Assembly: GCA_913009755.1 (NCBI GenBank)
Contig: CAJVWU010000002.1
Coordinates: 62,001-126,000 of the forward strand
From: an uncultured Bacteroidia bacterium
GTDB lineage: Bacteria > Bacteroidota > Bacteroidia > Bacteroidales > F082
Length of the DNA: 64,000 nucleotides
Direction: 5' to 3'
Shown here: positions 48,023 to 56,147 of the stretch, piece after piece
How the letters are laid out: every line of letters starts with the position of its first letter
Position numbering within the stretch: position 1 is the stretch's first letter
The notes under the pieces: model-generated
Seen by the model: only the letters and a program-made list of their open reading frames with translations
Told to the model about the DNA's origin: nothing
The model's database searches: none
Translations under genes and position numbers: made by a program

Positions 48023-48551
48023 CCAGCTTTTTAAGTTTGTCCATTCCTTCGATATCCAACGATTTGGAGATGCCTGAAATGGTACTCATGTCAAGGTCTC
48101 CGGTCAGGCTCATCACCATGGCTTCATTTTTATCAAAAACAAGCATCAGCATTTCGCTGACTTTACCGTCATTTCCCTTTTTCACGAGAAACTTCACAAC
48201 CTCATTTTCGCTGTTTATTGACATCAGTTCGGAAAATCCTTTCACTTTATTCAGTTCCCTGACATCTTTCAGGAAAGCCTGATTGGTTTGAAGTGAGTCG
48301 GACTCATAAACCAGCATTTTCAGCCCGCTGAGCTGTTCCATGATGTTTTGCGCTTCTTTGGCATTTTCGGCACTGTCTTCCGTATTTAGTGAGGAAAGCA
48401 TACTGAACATCTCGGGTGAAATATTGATGCTCGTAAAACCTTTTTGTCCGGCATATTTACCATACAGCCCGTCAATGGTGGTCTGGGCGTTCAGGCTTAT
48501 AAAAACACCCGTGATAATCAAAATTACCAATGTGATTACTGTCTTTTTCAT
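48012..48551 (-). CDS. DUF4252 protein, first of a pair
   Basis: 179 aa with signal peptide (residues 1-22, cut near NAQT). The body reads LYGKYAGQKGFTSINISPEM and LSGLKMLVYESD, related to its downstream neighbour. Probably periplasmic. It is cotranscribed with the sigma factor and membrane protein upstream and is likely a target or sensor of that pathway (inference). Confidence 0.8.
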   Translation of the reverse strand: MKKTVITLVILIITGVFISLNAQTTIDGLYGKYAGQKGFTSINISPEMFSMLSSLNTEDSAENAKEAQNIMEQLSGLKMLVYESDSLQTNQAFLKDVRELNKVKGFSELMSINSENEVVKFLVKKGNDGKVSEMLMLVFDKNEAMVMSLTGDLDMSTISGISKSLDIEGMDKLKKLDEK

Positions 48552-48578
48552 GATCTCAATATTTGAATGTTTAACATT

Positions 48579-49166
48579 TTATGAATTTCCGTGTTGTGTA
48601 GCTGCTTTTTTCAACGGTTTAAAATATTTATTGACCTTTTCCAGTTTTCTGATGGTTCCGGCCTTTTGTAATACTTCATTGATTTTTCCTGCTTCACCGG
48701 CTTTTATTACGCTTTCTTCAATCGCGTTCACAATTATTTTCGCCGGAGCAAGTCCATTGTTCATTTTTTCAGAAACCACAAAAAGAAGTTTTTTGGTTTC
48801 CGCAAAAGCAATTTCCGGATCGTTGACCGTTCCGTAAACTTCTTTGGGCTTGAGCAGACCGGTGCCCATCCAGACAGCAAGCAACAGAGCTACCGCAGCC
48901 GCTACCGCAGTCAGGCTGTAAATCCATACTCTCTTGCTCCGTACCGGTTCATCCCTTTTAATCAAATCCATTAAAACTTCATCAAATGATTCGTCCGGCG
49001 AATCTTTTCCCAAACTGTCCATTGCTTCAAAATAGCTTTTGACAGCTTGCATTTCATCGGAAAAATTCCCTGACTGAATCCATGATTTTAATTGCAATTC
49101 TTCCTGAACCGTGGTTTCCCCGGCAAAGAATTTGTCAATCAGTTTATTAATTTCTTCCAGTTTCAT
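48579..49166 (-). CDS. probable anti-sigma factor, single-pass membrane protein
   Basis: 195 aa. A cytoplasmic N-terminus (about 1-78) starts with EEINKLIDKFFAGETTVQEELQLKSWIQ, like the sigma-binding region of Bacteroidota anti-sigma proteins. One membrane helix lies at about residues 82-104, followed by a periplasmic tail. It overlaps the 3' end of the ECF sigma gene by 20 bases, so translation is likely coupled. The family of the periplasmic part is not recognised. Confidence 0.72.
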   Translation of the reverse strand: MKLEEINKLIDKFFAGETTVQEELQLKSWIQSGNFSDEMQAVKSYFEAMDSLGKDSPDESFDEVLMDLIKRDEPVRSKRVWIYSLTAVAAAVALLLAVWMGTGLLKPKEVYGTVNDPEIAFAETKKLLFVVSEKMNNGLAPAKIIVNAIEESVIKAGEAGKINEVLQKAGTIRKLEKVNKYFKPLKKAATQHGNS

Positions 49167-49662
49167 TTCTTTGAAGGTTAAGCAGTGTTTCCCTGATTTT
49201 TTTCCTGCCCCTTGACAGGTTCACCCTGATGTAATTCAGGTCGTATCCGGTGATCTCCGTGATCTCTTCAAAGGCATAACCCTCCACATCACGAAGATGA
49301 ACAATGGTTTTCTGCTGTTCGGGCAGGCACCTGATGATCTGTTTTACTTTACTGACCAGATCAGTCTGTTCCGCATGATCATGGCCATCTTCAAAAAGTG
49401 TGTCATCGCGGTCGGTATTCAAGGTAAAAGCTTTGTTCTTTTTTAATTTCAGCTTATCGAAACAATGGTTCCGTGTGATGGTCATCATCAGGGCTTCGGG
49501 GCTTTTGTATTTTCCAAGATCGTCACGCATTTTCCACATTTTCAGATAAACTTCCTGCACTGCATCCTCTGCTTCTTCCCTGTTTGACAGGAAACTCAAA
49601 GCAAATCGAAACAATTTATTCCTAACCGGCATCAGCCGGGACTTGAATTCTTCTGCAGTCAT
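49147..49662 (-). CDS. ECF-type RNA polymerase sigma factor
   Basis: 171 aa sigma-70 family. Region 2 is RFALSFLSNREEAEDAVQEVYLKMWK and region 4 is LPEQQKTIVHLRDVEGYAFEEITEITGY ... VNLSRGRKKIRE, joined by a short linker with no region 3, as in ECF sigmas. It heads an operon with an anti-sigma-like protein and two DUF4252 proteins, so it probably drives an envelope response (inference). Confidence 0.93.
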   Translation of the reverse strand: MTAEEFKSRLMPVRNKLFRFALSFLSNREEAEDAVQEVYLKMWKMRDDLGKYKSPEALMMTITRNHCFDKLKLKKNKAFTLNTDRDDTLFEDGHDHAEQTDLVSKVKQIIRCLPEQQKTIVHLRDVEGYAFEEITEITGYDLNYIRVNLSRGRKKIRETLLNLQRNETGRN

Positions 49663-49795
49663 TTCAATGGGGTGACGATGTAAAAACAGAGAAATTACAC
49701 TTATTGTAAAAATAATGTAAAATACAGGAAAGGGGGATAAGCTGTTTATTCATAAATAAATGTATATAATACTTGACATAATGTTTATTATTATT

Positions 49796-49803
49796 TACAT
49801 TTG
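49796..49803 (+). promoter_or_regulatory. -7 box TACATTTG of the XRE-membrane pair
   Basis: TACATTTG, 24 bases before ATG 49827. Confidence 0.55.
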
Positions 49804-49826
49804 CAAAATACTTATTTGCAGAACTT

Positions 49827-50042
49827 ATGAAAATGGTTTTAAAGAATAACTTAAAGATAATGAGGTTTAACAAAAATATGATAACACAGGCACAACTTGC
49901 TGAAAAGATTGATGTTTCGAGACAGACGATTATTGCGATTGAACAGGGGAAATTTAATCCGTCTGTGAAATTGGCGTTGAAACTGGCGGAATTGTTTGCG
50001 TGCCATGTTGAAGATATTTTTTATTTAAATAAAGAGGATTAA
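49827..50042 (+). CDS. XRE-family HTH regulator
   Basis: 71 aa, essentially one Cro/C1-type helix-turn-helix: MITQAQLAEKIDVSRQTIIAIEQGKFNPSVKLALKLAELF, with a C-terminal VEDIFYLNKED. This compact type is typically paired with a membrane protein gene, as here (2-base gap). It probably regulates its own two-gene unit (inference). Confidence 0.9.
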   Translation: MKMVLKNNLKIMRFNKNMITQAQLAEKIDVSRQTIIAIEQGKFNPSVKLALKLAELFACHVEDIFYLNKED

Positions 50043-50044
50043 AA

Positions 50045-50377
50045 ATGACTAAACGATTTTTACTCGAACTGATTGTCGGCATAATCGGTTTGATTGCTGT
50101 GTTTTTATTTGGCGATGCGGGAACGGCAGTCATTGCCCTGCTTGTCGTTCATCCTTTTATTGGAAAAAAGAAGGCCGATGAACGGGAAAGCCAGTTGTTT
50201 AACAAGGTGGGGAATGTTACGGCAGCCCTGACACTTCTTGCGGCCATAGGCATCTATTTTGCATCCGATATTGTGGTTAACGGATATCAAATCGGGGCGC
50301 ACTGGCTTATGCTTTTGGTTTTCTCCTTCCTGATTGTACACGGTGCCTCCGGCCTGGTAATTATCAGGAGGGGATAA
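50045..50377 (+). CDS. small membrane protein paired with the XRE regulator
   Basis: 110 aa with four hydrophobic segments (about 7-20, 27-37, 58-74, 86-104). A charged loop KKADERESQLFNKVGN lies between the second and third, a D/E-R-E pattern common in small membrane partners of XRE regulators. No enzymatic motif. Function unknown; it starts 2 bases after the regulator. Confidence 0.7.
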   Translation: MTKRFLLELIVGIIGLIAVFLFGDAGTAVIALLVVHPFIGKKKADERESQLFNKVGNVTAALTLLAAIGIYFASDIVVNGYQIGAHWLMLLVFSFLIVHGASGLVIIRRG

Positions 50378-50749
50378 GAGTTGATTGACAGAACAGTTTA
50401 CAGCTAAATAAATTGAAGAAATTGTAAATACCGGTATAAAAATCAGTCGGTAGCGCTAACAGCAAATCAGGTTTACAAAATCGCTATTCACACGCATCAT
50501 TTTAAAGAAAAAGACAATGACATATTTCTACAATAAGTTGGTCAGGACTCTCACGCCATTGCTATCCCCCCGATTTCCTTCGCACACAATGGCTCAGAGC
50601 TGTACGATTAATTTTGTTTCTCTGTTTCAGTATAAATGATTCAAAATATTGATTTACAACTTTCTGTACAATATATCATTGATAGTTAAGCCGATACAAG
50701 GTCAAAAAATATTTTTCAATAGTCGGCGATTGAATTCGCCTGTACGGTA
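50378..50749. other. 372-base intergenic region with one palindromic repeat unit
   Basis: No gene seen. It contains the diverged repeat unit at 50725-50740 next to the 3' end of the deiminase-like gene; the rest is AT-rich without recognised structure. Confidence 0.6.
50725..50740. repeat. GGCGATTGAATTCGCC repeat unit
   Basis: A 16-base palindrome differing by two compensating changes from GGCGACTGAAGTCGCC at 44365-44380. It is followed by TGTAC where the other has GGTAC. A single unit with no inverted partner seen. Confidence 0.55.
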
Positions 50750-52768
50750 TTAATCAAAAACCACCTTTCCTGTTTTCACTTCTTCCCCGGTTTGTAAACG
50801 GTACAGGTAAGTTCCGGGAGTTAATTTCAGCCGGGCAGCATTCACACTCACCGTATGTTTTCCTGCCGGGAAGGATTTGATCTCATTGTAAATCGTTTTA
50901 CCGCTCAGATCATACAGTTGCAGACTGACCTGTGTGGCCTTATTCAATCTGAAATTAAAGTTCAGCCGTTCATTGAACGGATTGGGATAAACCTCAACAT
51001 TATACTCTTCCTGAATTTCCCCGGCACCCAGTAAATCACTGTCCACCATAATCAGCGAGGAGAAGCTGTCGTCGGGCGTTTCCACAACCAGGGTATCCTG
51101 TAACATCTCGCCCATATAATTGGTTGGTAAGTCGATACAGACATCTATTGTCAGCGTATCGCCGGCAGGCAGGAAATACGGAAGTTCCGGCATTCCCTCC
51201 ACCGTCCACATAAACTCCACATCTCCTTCCGGCTCAGGTTGTATGTAAGTGATCTCCACCGTATCGCTACTGATGTTGACAATGTACAACGGCAAACCGC
51301 CCAAGTCTTCAAAGGTCAGGAATAGTAAAGTGTCCGGGTCGAGCTCCAGGTCATCCGTAAATAAAGAAAAAAGGATGAATTCATGAGGGTCAGGTTCTCC
51401 AATGTACGGGTGCATAGCATGCCTGCCCGATTTATCGGCAGCATATAAATAATAGTCCACTTGATCACCGGGATCGAGGCCGGTAATGTAACCCGTCCAG
51501 GTGTTCCCGCTTTCATATTCCATGTTGGCCACCTGGTAATCCCCGCTGTCAATGCTGTAATAAATCAAAACCGAATCGGAATAAATGTCTTCGCCGCTGT
51601 AGGCATAAATGTCGGCGGTCAGGTTTATACTATCCTGATAAGGGATAGTTCCTAACACAGGCACATGATTAATATACAACATACCTAAATCGGCTACACC
51701 TTTTGTACGGCAGTGCAGGGCATCCGTATTGATCCAGCCACCGTACGTAATGCCAATGATATTGTAACCGGGCATGGCTTCCTGATACGATGCAATGGCA
51801 TCATCGTCCCAATCGCTCCCGGTGAGGGGGACAAACACCTTGTTGTTCAGGATCAGCGAATTGGTATAAGGTGTAGCTATTGGCGACCCGGGTGTAAAAA
51901 CACGGAAAACCTCGTAAGGCACACCATAAGGGCTGTTCGTGGCTTTAAAAAAATTGGCTGTTGCTTCAAAATCATCATACCGGTCATCACTTTCCGGAAC
52001 CTGCCCGATCAGCACCTTGCCGGGAGAAAGGAATTTTCCCCAGCAATCAATATGCTTGATATACTCACCCAACGGATCGGTTACTATATAATAATTTTCA
52101 ATTCCGAGATAGTTAGAAACCAGTGTATCAATATCCTCTTCCGTCAGTCCCGGGTTTTCTTCCTCAATCAATTCCGTGGATGCCGATTGCCCCATACCGG
52201 TGGTCATGTAGTTTCCCCCCGTGCTGGTGAGGTTCATGCCATAAAGATCAATATCCAGATACTGGGCAACTTTTATGGGAATGTCATTATCATAAGGTCG
52301 GGGACGGTTGTAGGGAAAGTTCACAATGCCCGGATTGCCGTTTCCATCAAAAACAAACCAGGGGCCGTAATCCCTCACCCAGTAACTGTTGGTGAGTGCA
52401 TACAGGAATGAGCAGTTATCAAGGTTAACCCCGTTATTGGTGTATTGGGTAGTTACGGTTTGTTCCTCTGCTGAGTTGGCTACAATAGTAATCACCTCTA
52501 AATCATCGGCCATATCTTTGATCAATGAAACAGGAACACCAAAAGGGTAACGTACCAGCACGGCCTGCATCTGGTCAAATTCGGCAACATTTTTTACCGG
52601 CCCAGCAGGAGGATCGGTTTCATAAAAATCCCTCTTGTTCAGGGGCTGGTGCATCTCCTCTTCCGAAAGGTAATGCATCTTTCGCCAGTCGGGTTTTCTC
52701 TCCTGTGCCTGCAAGGGATTAAACCATGTGCCGAAAAGAAGAAGAATAAGTAAGGATTTTATTTTCAT
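50750..52768 (-). CDS. secreted peptidylarginine/agmatine deiminase-family protein with T9SS sorting domain
   Basis: About 672 aa from ATG 52768, where the signal peptide begins (an upstream ATG adds 8 residues). The PAD_porph-type catalytic domain shows the expected residues: Asp in SYWVRDYGPW, His and Asp in HIDCWGKFL, Asn in YTNSLIL, and the nucleophile Cys in LHCRTKG. An Ig-like region follows, then a sorting domain (VYPNPFNERLNF). This is the plan of the P. gingivalis protein-citrullinating deiminase. The substrate (protein arginine, free arginine or agmatine) is not certain. Promoter -7 TATCTTTG is at 52792-52799. Confidence 0.87.
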   Translation of the reverse strand: MKIKSLLILLLFGTWFNPLQAQERKPDWRKMHYLSEEEMHQPLNKRDFYETDPPAGPVKNVAEFDQMQAVLVRYPFGVPVSLIKDMADDLEVITIVANSAEEQTVTTQYTNNGVNLDNCSFLYALTNSYWVRDYGPWFVFDGNGNPGIVNFPYNRPRPYDNDIPIKVAQYLDIDLYGMNLTSTGGNYMTTGMGQSASTELIEEENPGLTEEDIDTLVSNYLGIENYYIVTDPLGEYIKHIDCWGKFLSPGKVLIGQVPESDDRYDDFEATANFFKATNSPYGVPYEVFRVFTPGSPIATPYTNSLILNNKVFVPLTGSDWDDDAIASYQEAMPGYNIIGITYGGWINTDALHCRTKGVADLGMLYINHVPVLGTIPYQDSINLTADIYAYSGEDIYSDSVLIYYSIDSGDYQVANMEYESGNTWTGYITGLDPGDQVDYYLYAADKSGRHAMHPYIGEPDPHEFILFSLFTDDLELDPDTLLFLTFEDLGGLPLYIVNISSDTVEITYIQPEPEGDVEFMWTVEGMPELPYFLPAGDTLTIDVCIDLPTNYMGEMLQDTLVVETPDDSFSSLIMVDSDLLGAGEIQEEYNVEVYPNPFNERLNFNFRLNKATQVSLQLYDLSGKTIYNEIKSFPAGKHTVSVNAARLKLTPGTYLYRLQTGEEVKTGKVVFD

Positions 52769-52791
52769 AATTCCATCGTTTATTATTGACA

Positions 52792-52799
52792 CAAAGATA
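52792..52799 (-). promoter_or_regulatory. -7 box TATCTTTG of the deiminase-like gene
   Basis: TATCTTTG on the minus strand, 24 bases before ATG 52768. It supports the shorter start, since the upstream ATG at 52792 would lie inside it. Confidence 0.55.
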
Positions 52800-52860
52800 A
52801 TAACTGAATTGTTTTTGTCAATGAATTAATTTTATAAATGCAAGGTCGGGCAGATTATCG

Positions 52861-52868
52861 TATCTTTG
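52861..52868 (+). promoter_or_regulatory. -7 box TATCTTTG of tatA
   Basis: TATCTTTG immediately before a TTG (52872); the box rules out that codon as a start. Confidence 0.5.
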
Positions 52869-52895
52869 TAATTGAAACATCAAAATTTTAAGGAT

Positions 52896-53129
52896 ATGAA
52901 CCTTTTAATGACCAGCGGAAAAGAAATCATTCTACAACATGCCGGGTGGTTGGGCCCCTGGGAAATTGCTTTAATTGTTGTTGTCGTGTTGCTTTTGTTT
53001 GGCGGCAGAAAAATACCGGAACTGATGAAAGGCATCGGAAAAGGGATGAAAGAATTTAAAGAGGGCATTGCCGGGGAAGAGGAGAAGAAACCAGCTACCG
53101 GGGAGGAAAAAGAAACCGATAAAAAATAA
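52896..53129 (+). CDS. tatA: twin-arginine translocase TatA/TatE subunit
   Basis: 77 aa from ATG 52896 (preceded by an AAGGA ribosome site; ATG 52908 also possible). A single N-terminal membrane helix [19 protein letters not shown] with the FGG-x-K hinge is followed by an amphipathic helix ([12 protein letters not shown]) and a charged tail. Forms the pore of the Tat pathway for folded proteins. No tatC is adjacent. Confidence 0.92.
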   Translation: MNLLMTSGKEIILQHAGWLGPWEIALIVVVVLLLFGGRKIPELMKGIGKGMKEFKEGIAGEEEKKPATGEEKETDKK

Positions 53130-53135
53130 AACCGA

Positions 53136-54572
53136 TTAATCTTTGATCAGGTTTTTGTAATCTTCAAACCGGTCGAATATCTCTTTCACAAAGTTGAAGG
53201 TTTCTTCTCCCCGTACATAACCGTATTGAACCACATCATCATGGTAATAGAAACGGTCAGATAAATTCAAAATGAAAAAGTCCACATTGCCGTTCCACAC
53301 ATTCGGGTCCTTTCCATATTTTAAAGCAAGTCTTCGTGCATCCAAAACATGGCCGATGCCGGCATTGTAGGAAGCCAGCACAAATTTTATCCTTTGCACC
53401 GAGTCGCTGATCTCCGGTGGCAACTGTTTGTCAAGATAATGCAGGTACCTGGCCCCGGCATTAATCTGCTCTTCCGGTGAAGACAATGTGTCGAGGCCAT
53501 ATTTTTCAAGCGTTTCAGGCATGAGTTGCATCAGGCCGTAAGCCCCCACCCAGGATCGGACATTGGGTTTGAATTCCGATTCCTGATAAATTACCGAAGC
53601 CAGCAACCGCCAGTCCCAGCCAACAAGGTGGCTTGCTTTTTTGATGTCACCGTCATAAGGTGACAGGTGGCCGCCGCTAAAGGAATTGTACCTGCTTTTT
53701 ACGATTTTTGCCGCCCTGATATTTTTAAAATATTTATTGTAAATCAATCTGAAAAGCAGGGTCCGTTTAAACGAATCGAGCCATACATTGATGGTGTCAG
53801 CAAGCCCTGTCTGTCCTTTTTTGACTGCCCAGGCTACATTTTGCGGAAAGCTGATCGCTGTCTGCACGTCAATGTTTGGATAATAACGGGTATTGATCAG
53901 GGCAATATATTTATCAGCCACCGTATAATCAATTTCACCACGTGCCACAGCAGCAATCAACTCTTCTACATCTTTGTCTTCTTCAATAATATAAATGGTG
54001 TCGCCAATCTCGTCAGCAAGCGCAGCCAGTCTTTGGGCAAAAATGGTTCCCTTCTGGACATAAACTATTTTATCGGCAAGGTTAATCTGGTTGCGTAACA
54101 AGTGCGATTCAATTTCATCCTTTGTCCTCATTTTTTGATAGTTTGCAGGCTTTCGCTGCACCAGGACCTGTTCGGTGGTCAGGATAGGGTCGGTAAAAGT
54201 GAAAAGTTTTTTTCTCTGGCTGGTTACTGTTAAACCCATCGCCATCAGGTCAACATCCCCTTTTTTGAGCATCCGCATGCTTTTATCCAGGTCTTTTTCA
54301 ATGACCATTTCAAGGTCAACGCCGAGGTAATCGGTAAGGTTTTTCAAAAGTTCATACTGGTATCCGATGGGCTGGCCCCGGTAGATCAGGTAATTCACCG
54401 AACTGTAATCGGTAACCGCCCTCAGTTTTCCATTTTTCATCATACGGTCAAGTGCCCGATCTTTCAATTTGTGTAAAGAAACGGCTTTATCTTTTTTGTT
54501 TTCAGGTGTTCCCCGATTACAGGAAATCAGGAACAGGGCTGAAAAAAGAATGACTATAAGCAATCGCATCAT
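53136..54572 (-). CDS. mltF: MltF-like membrane-bound lytic murein transglycosylase (lipoprotein)
   Basis: 478 aa. Lipoprotein signal with lipobox LISC (Cys 18). Residues about 45-280 form a periplasmic solute-binding-like domain (VNYLIYRGQPIGYQYELLK, then DLMAMGLTVT). Residues about 310-460 are a lysozyme-like SLT domain with the catalytic Glu in IYQESEF and the GAYGLMQLMPET motif. It cuts the glycan strands of peptidoglycan; the binding domain probably modulates it. The gene ends 6 bases from tatA, converging on it. Confidence 0.9.
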   Translation of the reverse strand: MMRLLIVILFSALFLISCNRGTPENKKDKAVSLHKLKDRALDRMMKNGKLRAVTDYSSVNYLIYRGQPIGYQYELLKNLTDYLGVDLEMVIEKDLDKSMRMLKKGDVDLMAMGLTVTSQRKKLFTFTDPILTTEQVLVQRKPANYQKMRTKDEIESHLLRNQINLADKIVYVQKGTIFAQRLAALADEIGDTIYIIEEDKDVEELIAAVARGEIDYTVADKYIALINTRYYPNIDVQTAISFPQNVAWAVKKGQTGLADTINVWLDSFKRTLLFRLIYNKYFKNIRAAKIVKSRYNSFSGGHLSPYDGDIKKASHLVGWDWRLLASVIYQESEFKPNVRSWVGAYGLMQLMPETLEKYGLDTLSSPEEQINAGARYLHYLDKQLPPEISDSVQRIKFVLASYNAGIGHVLDARRLALKYGKDPNVWNGNVDFFILNLSDRFYYHDDVVQYGYVRGEETFNFVKEIFDRFEDYKNLIKD

Positions 54573-54812
54573 GCGTGTTTAAAAAAGGAGCAAAGCAAAT
54601 TACAAAAAAATATTGACAGGAACATTTTTTAGTTTAAACGAAAAGCAGGGCAAAGGGTTCGAACCCTTTTTTTACTGTGGCCAGAATTTTTCAAAATAAG
54701 GCCGATAACGAATAAATGAACTTGTTTGGTTTCCACAATAAAATAAAGCAGAAAGACAGTAAATATAGTACTTCTCAATAAATATTTTGGGTTCAGAAAG
54801 TATTAAAACAGG

Positions 54813-56147
54813 TTACCAGATTTTTTGACCGGTAGCCTGAAGCAATTTGAACCGACTGAGTGTTACACGATACATTTGGGCGGTCAGTTTCAGTTTTGCC
54901 AGTTCCAATGAGGTTTGGGTATCCAATAAAGTAGTATTGGTAATGGCTCCTGTCCGGTAGAGCCCGTTGGCCTGTTCCAAAGCTGCTGTCGCCAGTTTCA
55001 GTTCTGCCTTTGCATTTTTTAGTTGCAGCATGTTATTTTGTAAATCAAGCAGTGCCGTATTTACTTCAGTTATAATATTGTGAATCAGAACATTGGCCTG
55101 GTCATCCACCGATTGCAATTGATGGTCCGCCGTAACCAATTTTGATTTTTTTAAATATCCGTCAAAAATGGGAATACTTGCAGTAATCCCCACCACAAAA
55201 TTGGGAGTGATACGGTTCAGGTTATCAGGATACCCGTTTTTGGCACCGAGAGCACCCTGCAGGCTAACCACAGGGACATTGCTTTTACCAATAACTGCTT
55301 TCTGCAGTGCAACTGTATTGTGCGCCATCTTATTTAATTTTAGCTCTTCCCTTTGTTCCAAGGCCCTTTTTTGAAGCGAATCAAGCGAAAAGTTTACAGC
55401 CGAAACCACCAAATCCCCGTTTATGGAAATGGGCTTTTCCAAAGGGACATTCATGAGGGATTTAAGCAATATTGCCGTTTTATCCCATTTGTTTTTTAAA
55501 CTTTGATTCCTGTTTTTTAACACAGTCAAGCGCACTTGGGTATTCAGGGTATCCAAACCGATTGCCGAACCCGTTGAAACCATTTTTCGTGCAAATGTGA
55601 GGTGTTCCTCCAGGTCAATGATTTGCTCATGGGTTACTGCCCTGTTTTTTTGTAAATAAATCAGTGTGTAGAATACCTGTACGGTTTGGTAAGCCAGTTG
55701 GTTTTTAATGACATTGATTTTTTCCGCTTCGGTAACTTCTCCCGACCGGAACAATTTTACGACCTCTTTTCTACGGTTAAAATCATAAAGTAAATAACTG
55801 ACAGCCAAATTACCGTTATAGTTGTTGGCCGGTGCTATGTAAAATTCCTCAGCGCCCGGATAAGGCAACTTAAAATAGGGCTCAGGGCCAATTCGGTTGT
55901 AGGACAGATGGGCCGCAGCATCAGGATAAAAGGCACTTTTTTGTTCGGTTGTTTTTGCCTGTGCGATTGTCACCTGGTCTTCTGCTTCTTTAATGAGCGG
56001 ATGGTTGTTCACGCTATTGTGAATGGCTTCCGATAATTCAACTGCTGTTACCCCGGTTTGTGCCCCGGCATGTTCTGTCAGATGAAAGCTGAAAACCAGG
56101 GTAATGGCAATAAAACAAAAAGCATTTGGGGTTATTTTTCTTTTCAT
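54813..56147 (-). CDS. TolC-family outer-membrane efflux protein
   Basis: 444 aa with signal peptide (residues 1-30). Two OEP-type halves of long alternating helices with Leu/Ala/Gln heptads: VELSEAIHNSVNNHPLIKEAEDQV near the start and LDTQTSLELAKLKLTAQ near the end. It forms the outer-membrane channel for the MFS pump. Its ATG overlaps the pump stop by 4 bases (ATGA), so the operon is translationally coupled. Confidence 0.92.
   Translation of the reverse strand: MKRKITPNAFCFIAITLVFSFHLTEHAGAQTGVTAVELSEAIHNSVNNHPLIKEAEDQVTIAQAKTTEQKSAFYPDAAAHLSYNRIGPEPYFKLPYPGAEEFYIAPANNYNGNLAVSYLLYDFNRRKEVVKLFRSGEVTEAEKINVIKNQLAYQTVQVFYTLIYLQKNRAVTHEQIIDLEEHLTFARKMVSTGSAIGLDTLNTQVRLTVLKNRNQSLKNKWDKTAILLKSLMNVPLEKPISINGDLVVSAVNFSLDSLQKRALEQREELKLNKMAHNTVALQKAVIGKSNVPVVSLQGALGAKNGYPDNLNRITPNFVVGITASIPIFDGYLKKSKLVTADHQLQSVDDQANVLIHNIITEVNTALLDLQNNMLQLKNAKAELKLATAALEQANGLYRTGAITNTTLLDTQTSLELAKLKLTAQMYRVTLSRFKLLQATGQKIW

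Noticed and set aside
51713-52411. 232-codon plus-strand open frame
   Set aside because: Antisense to the deiminase catalytic domain; no recognisable protein.
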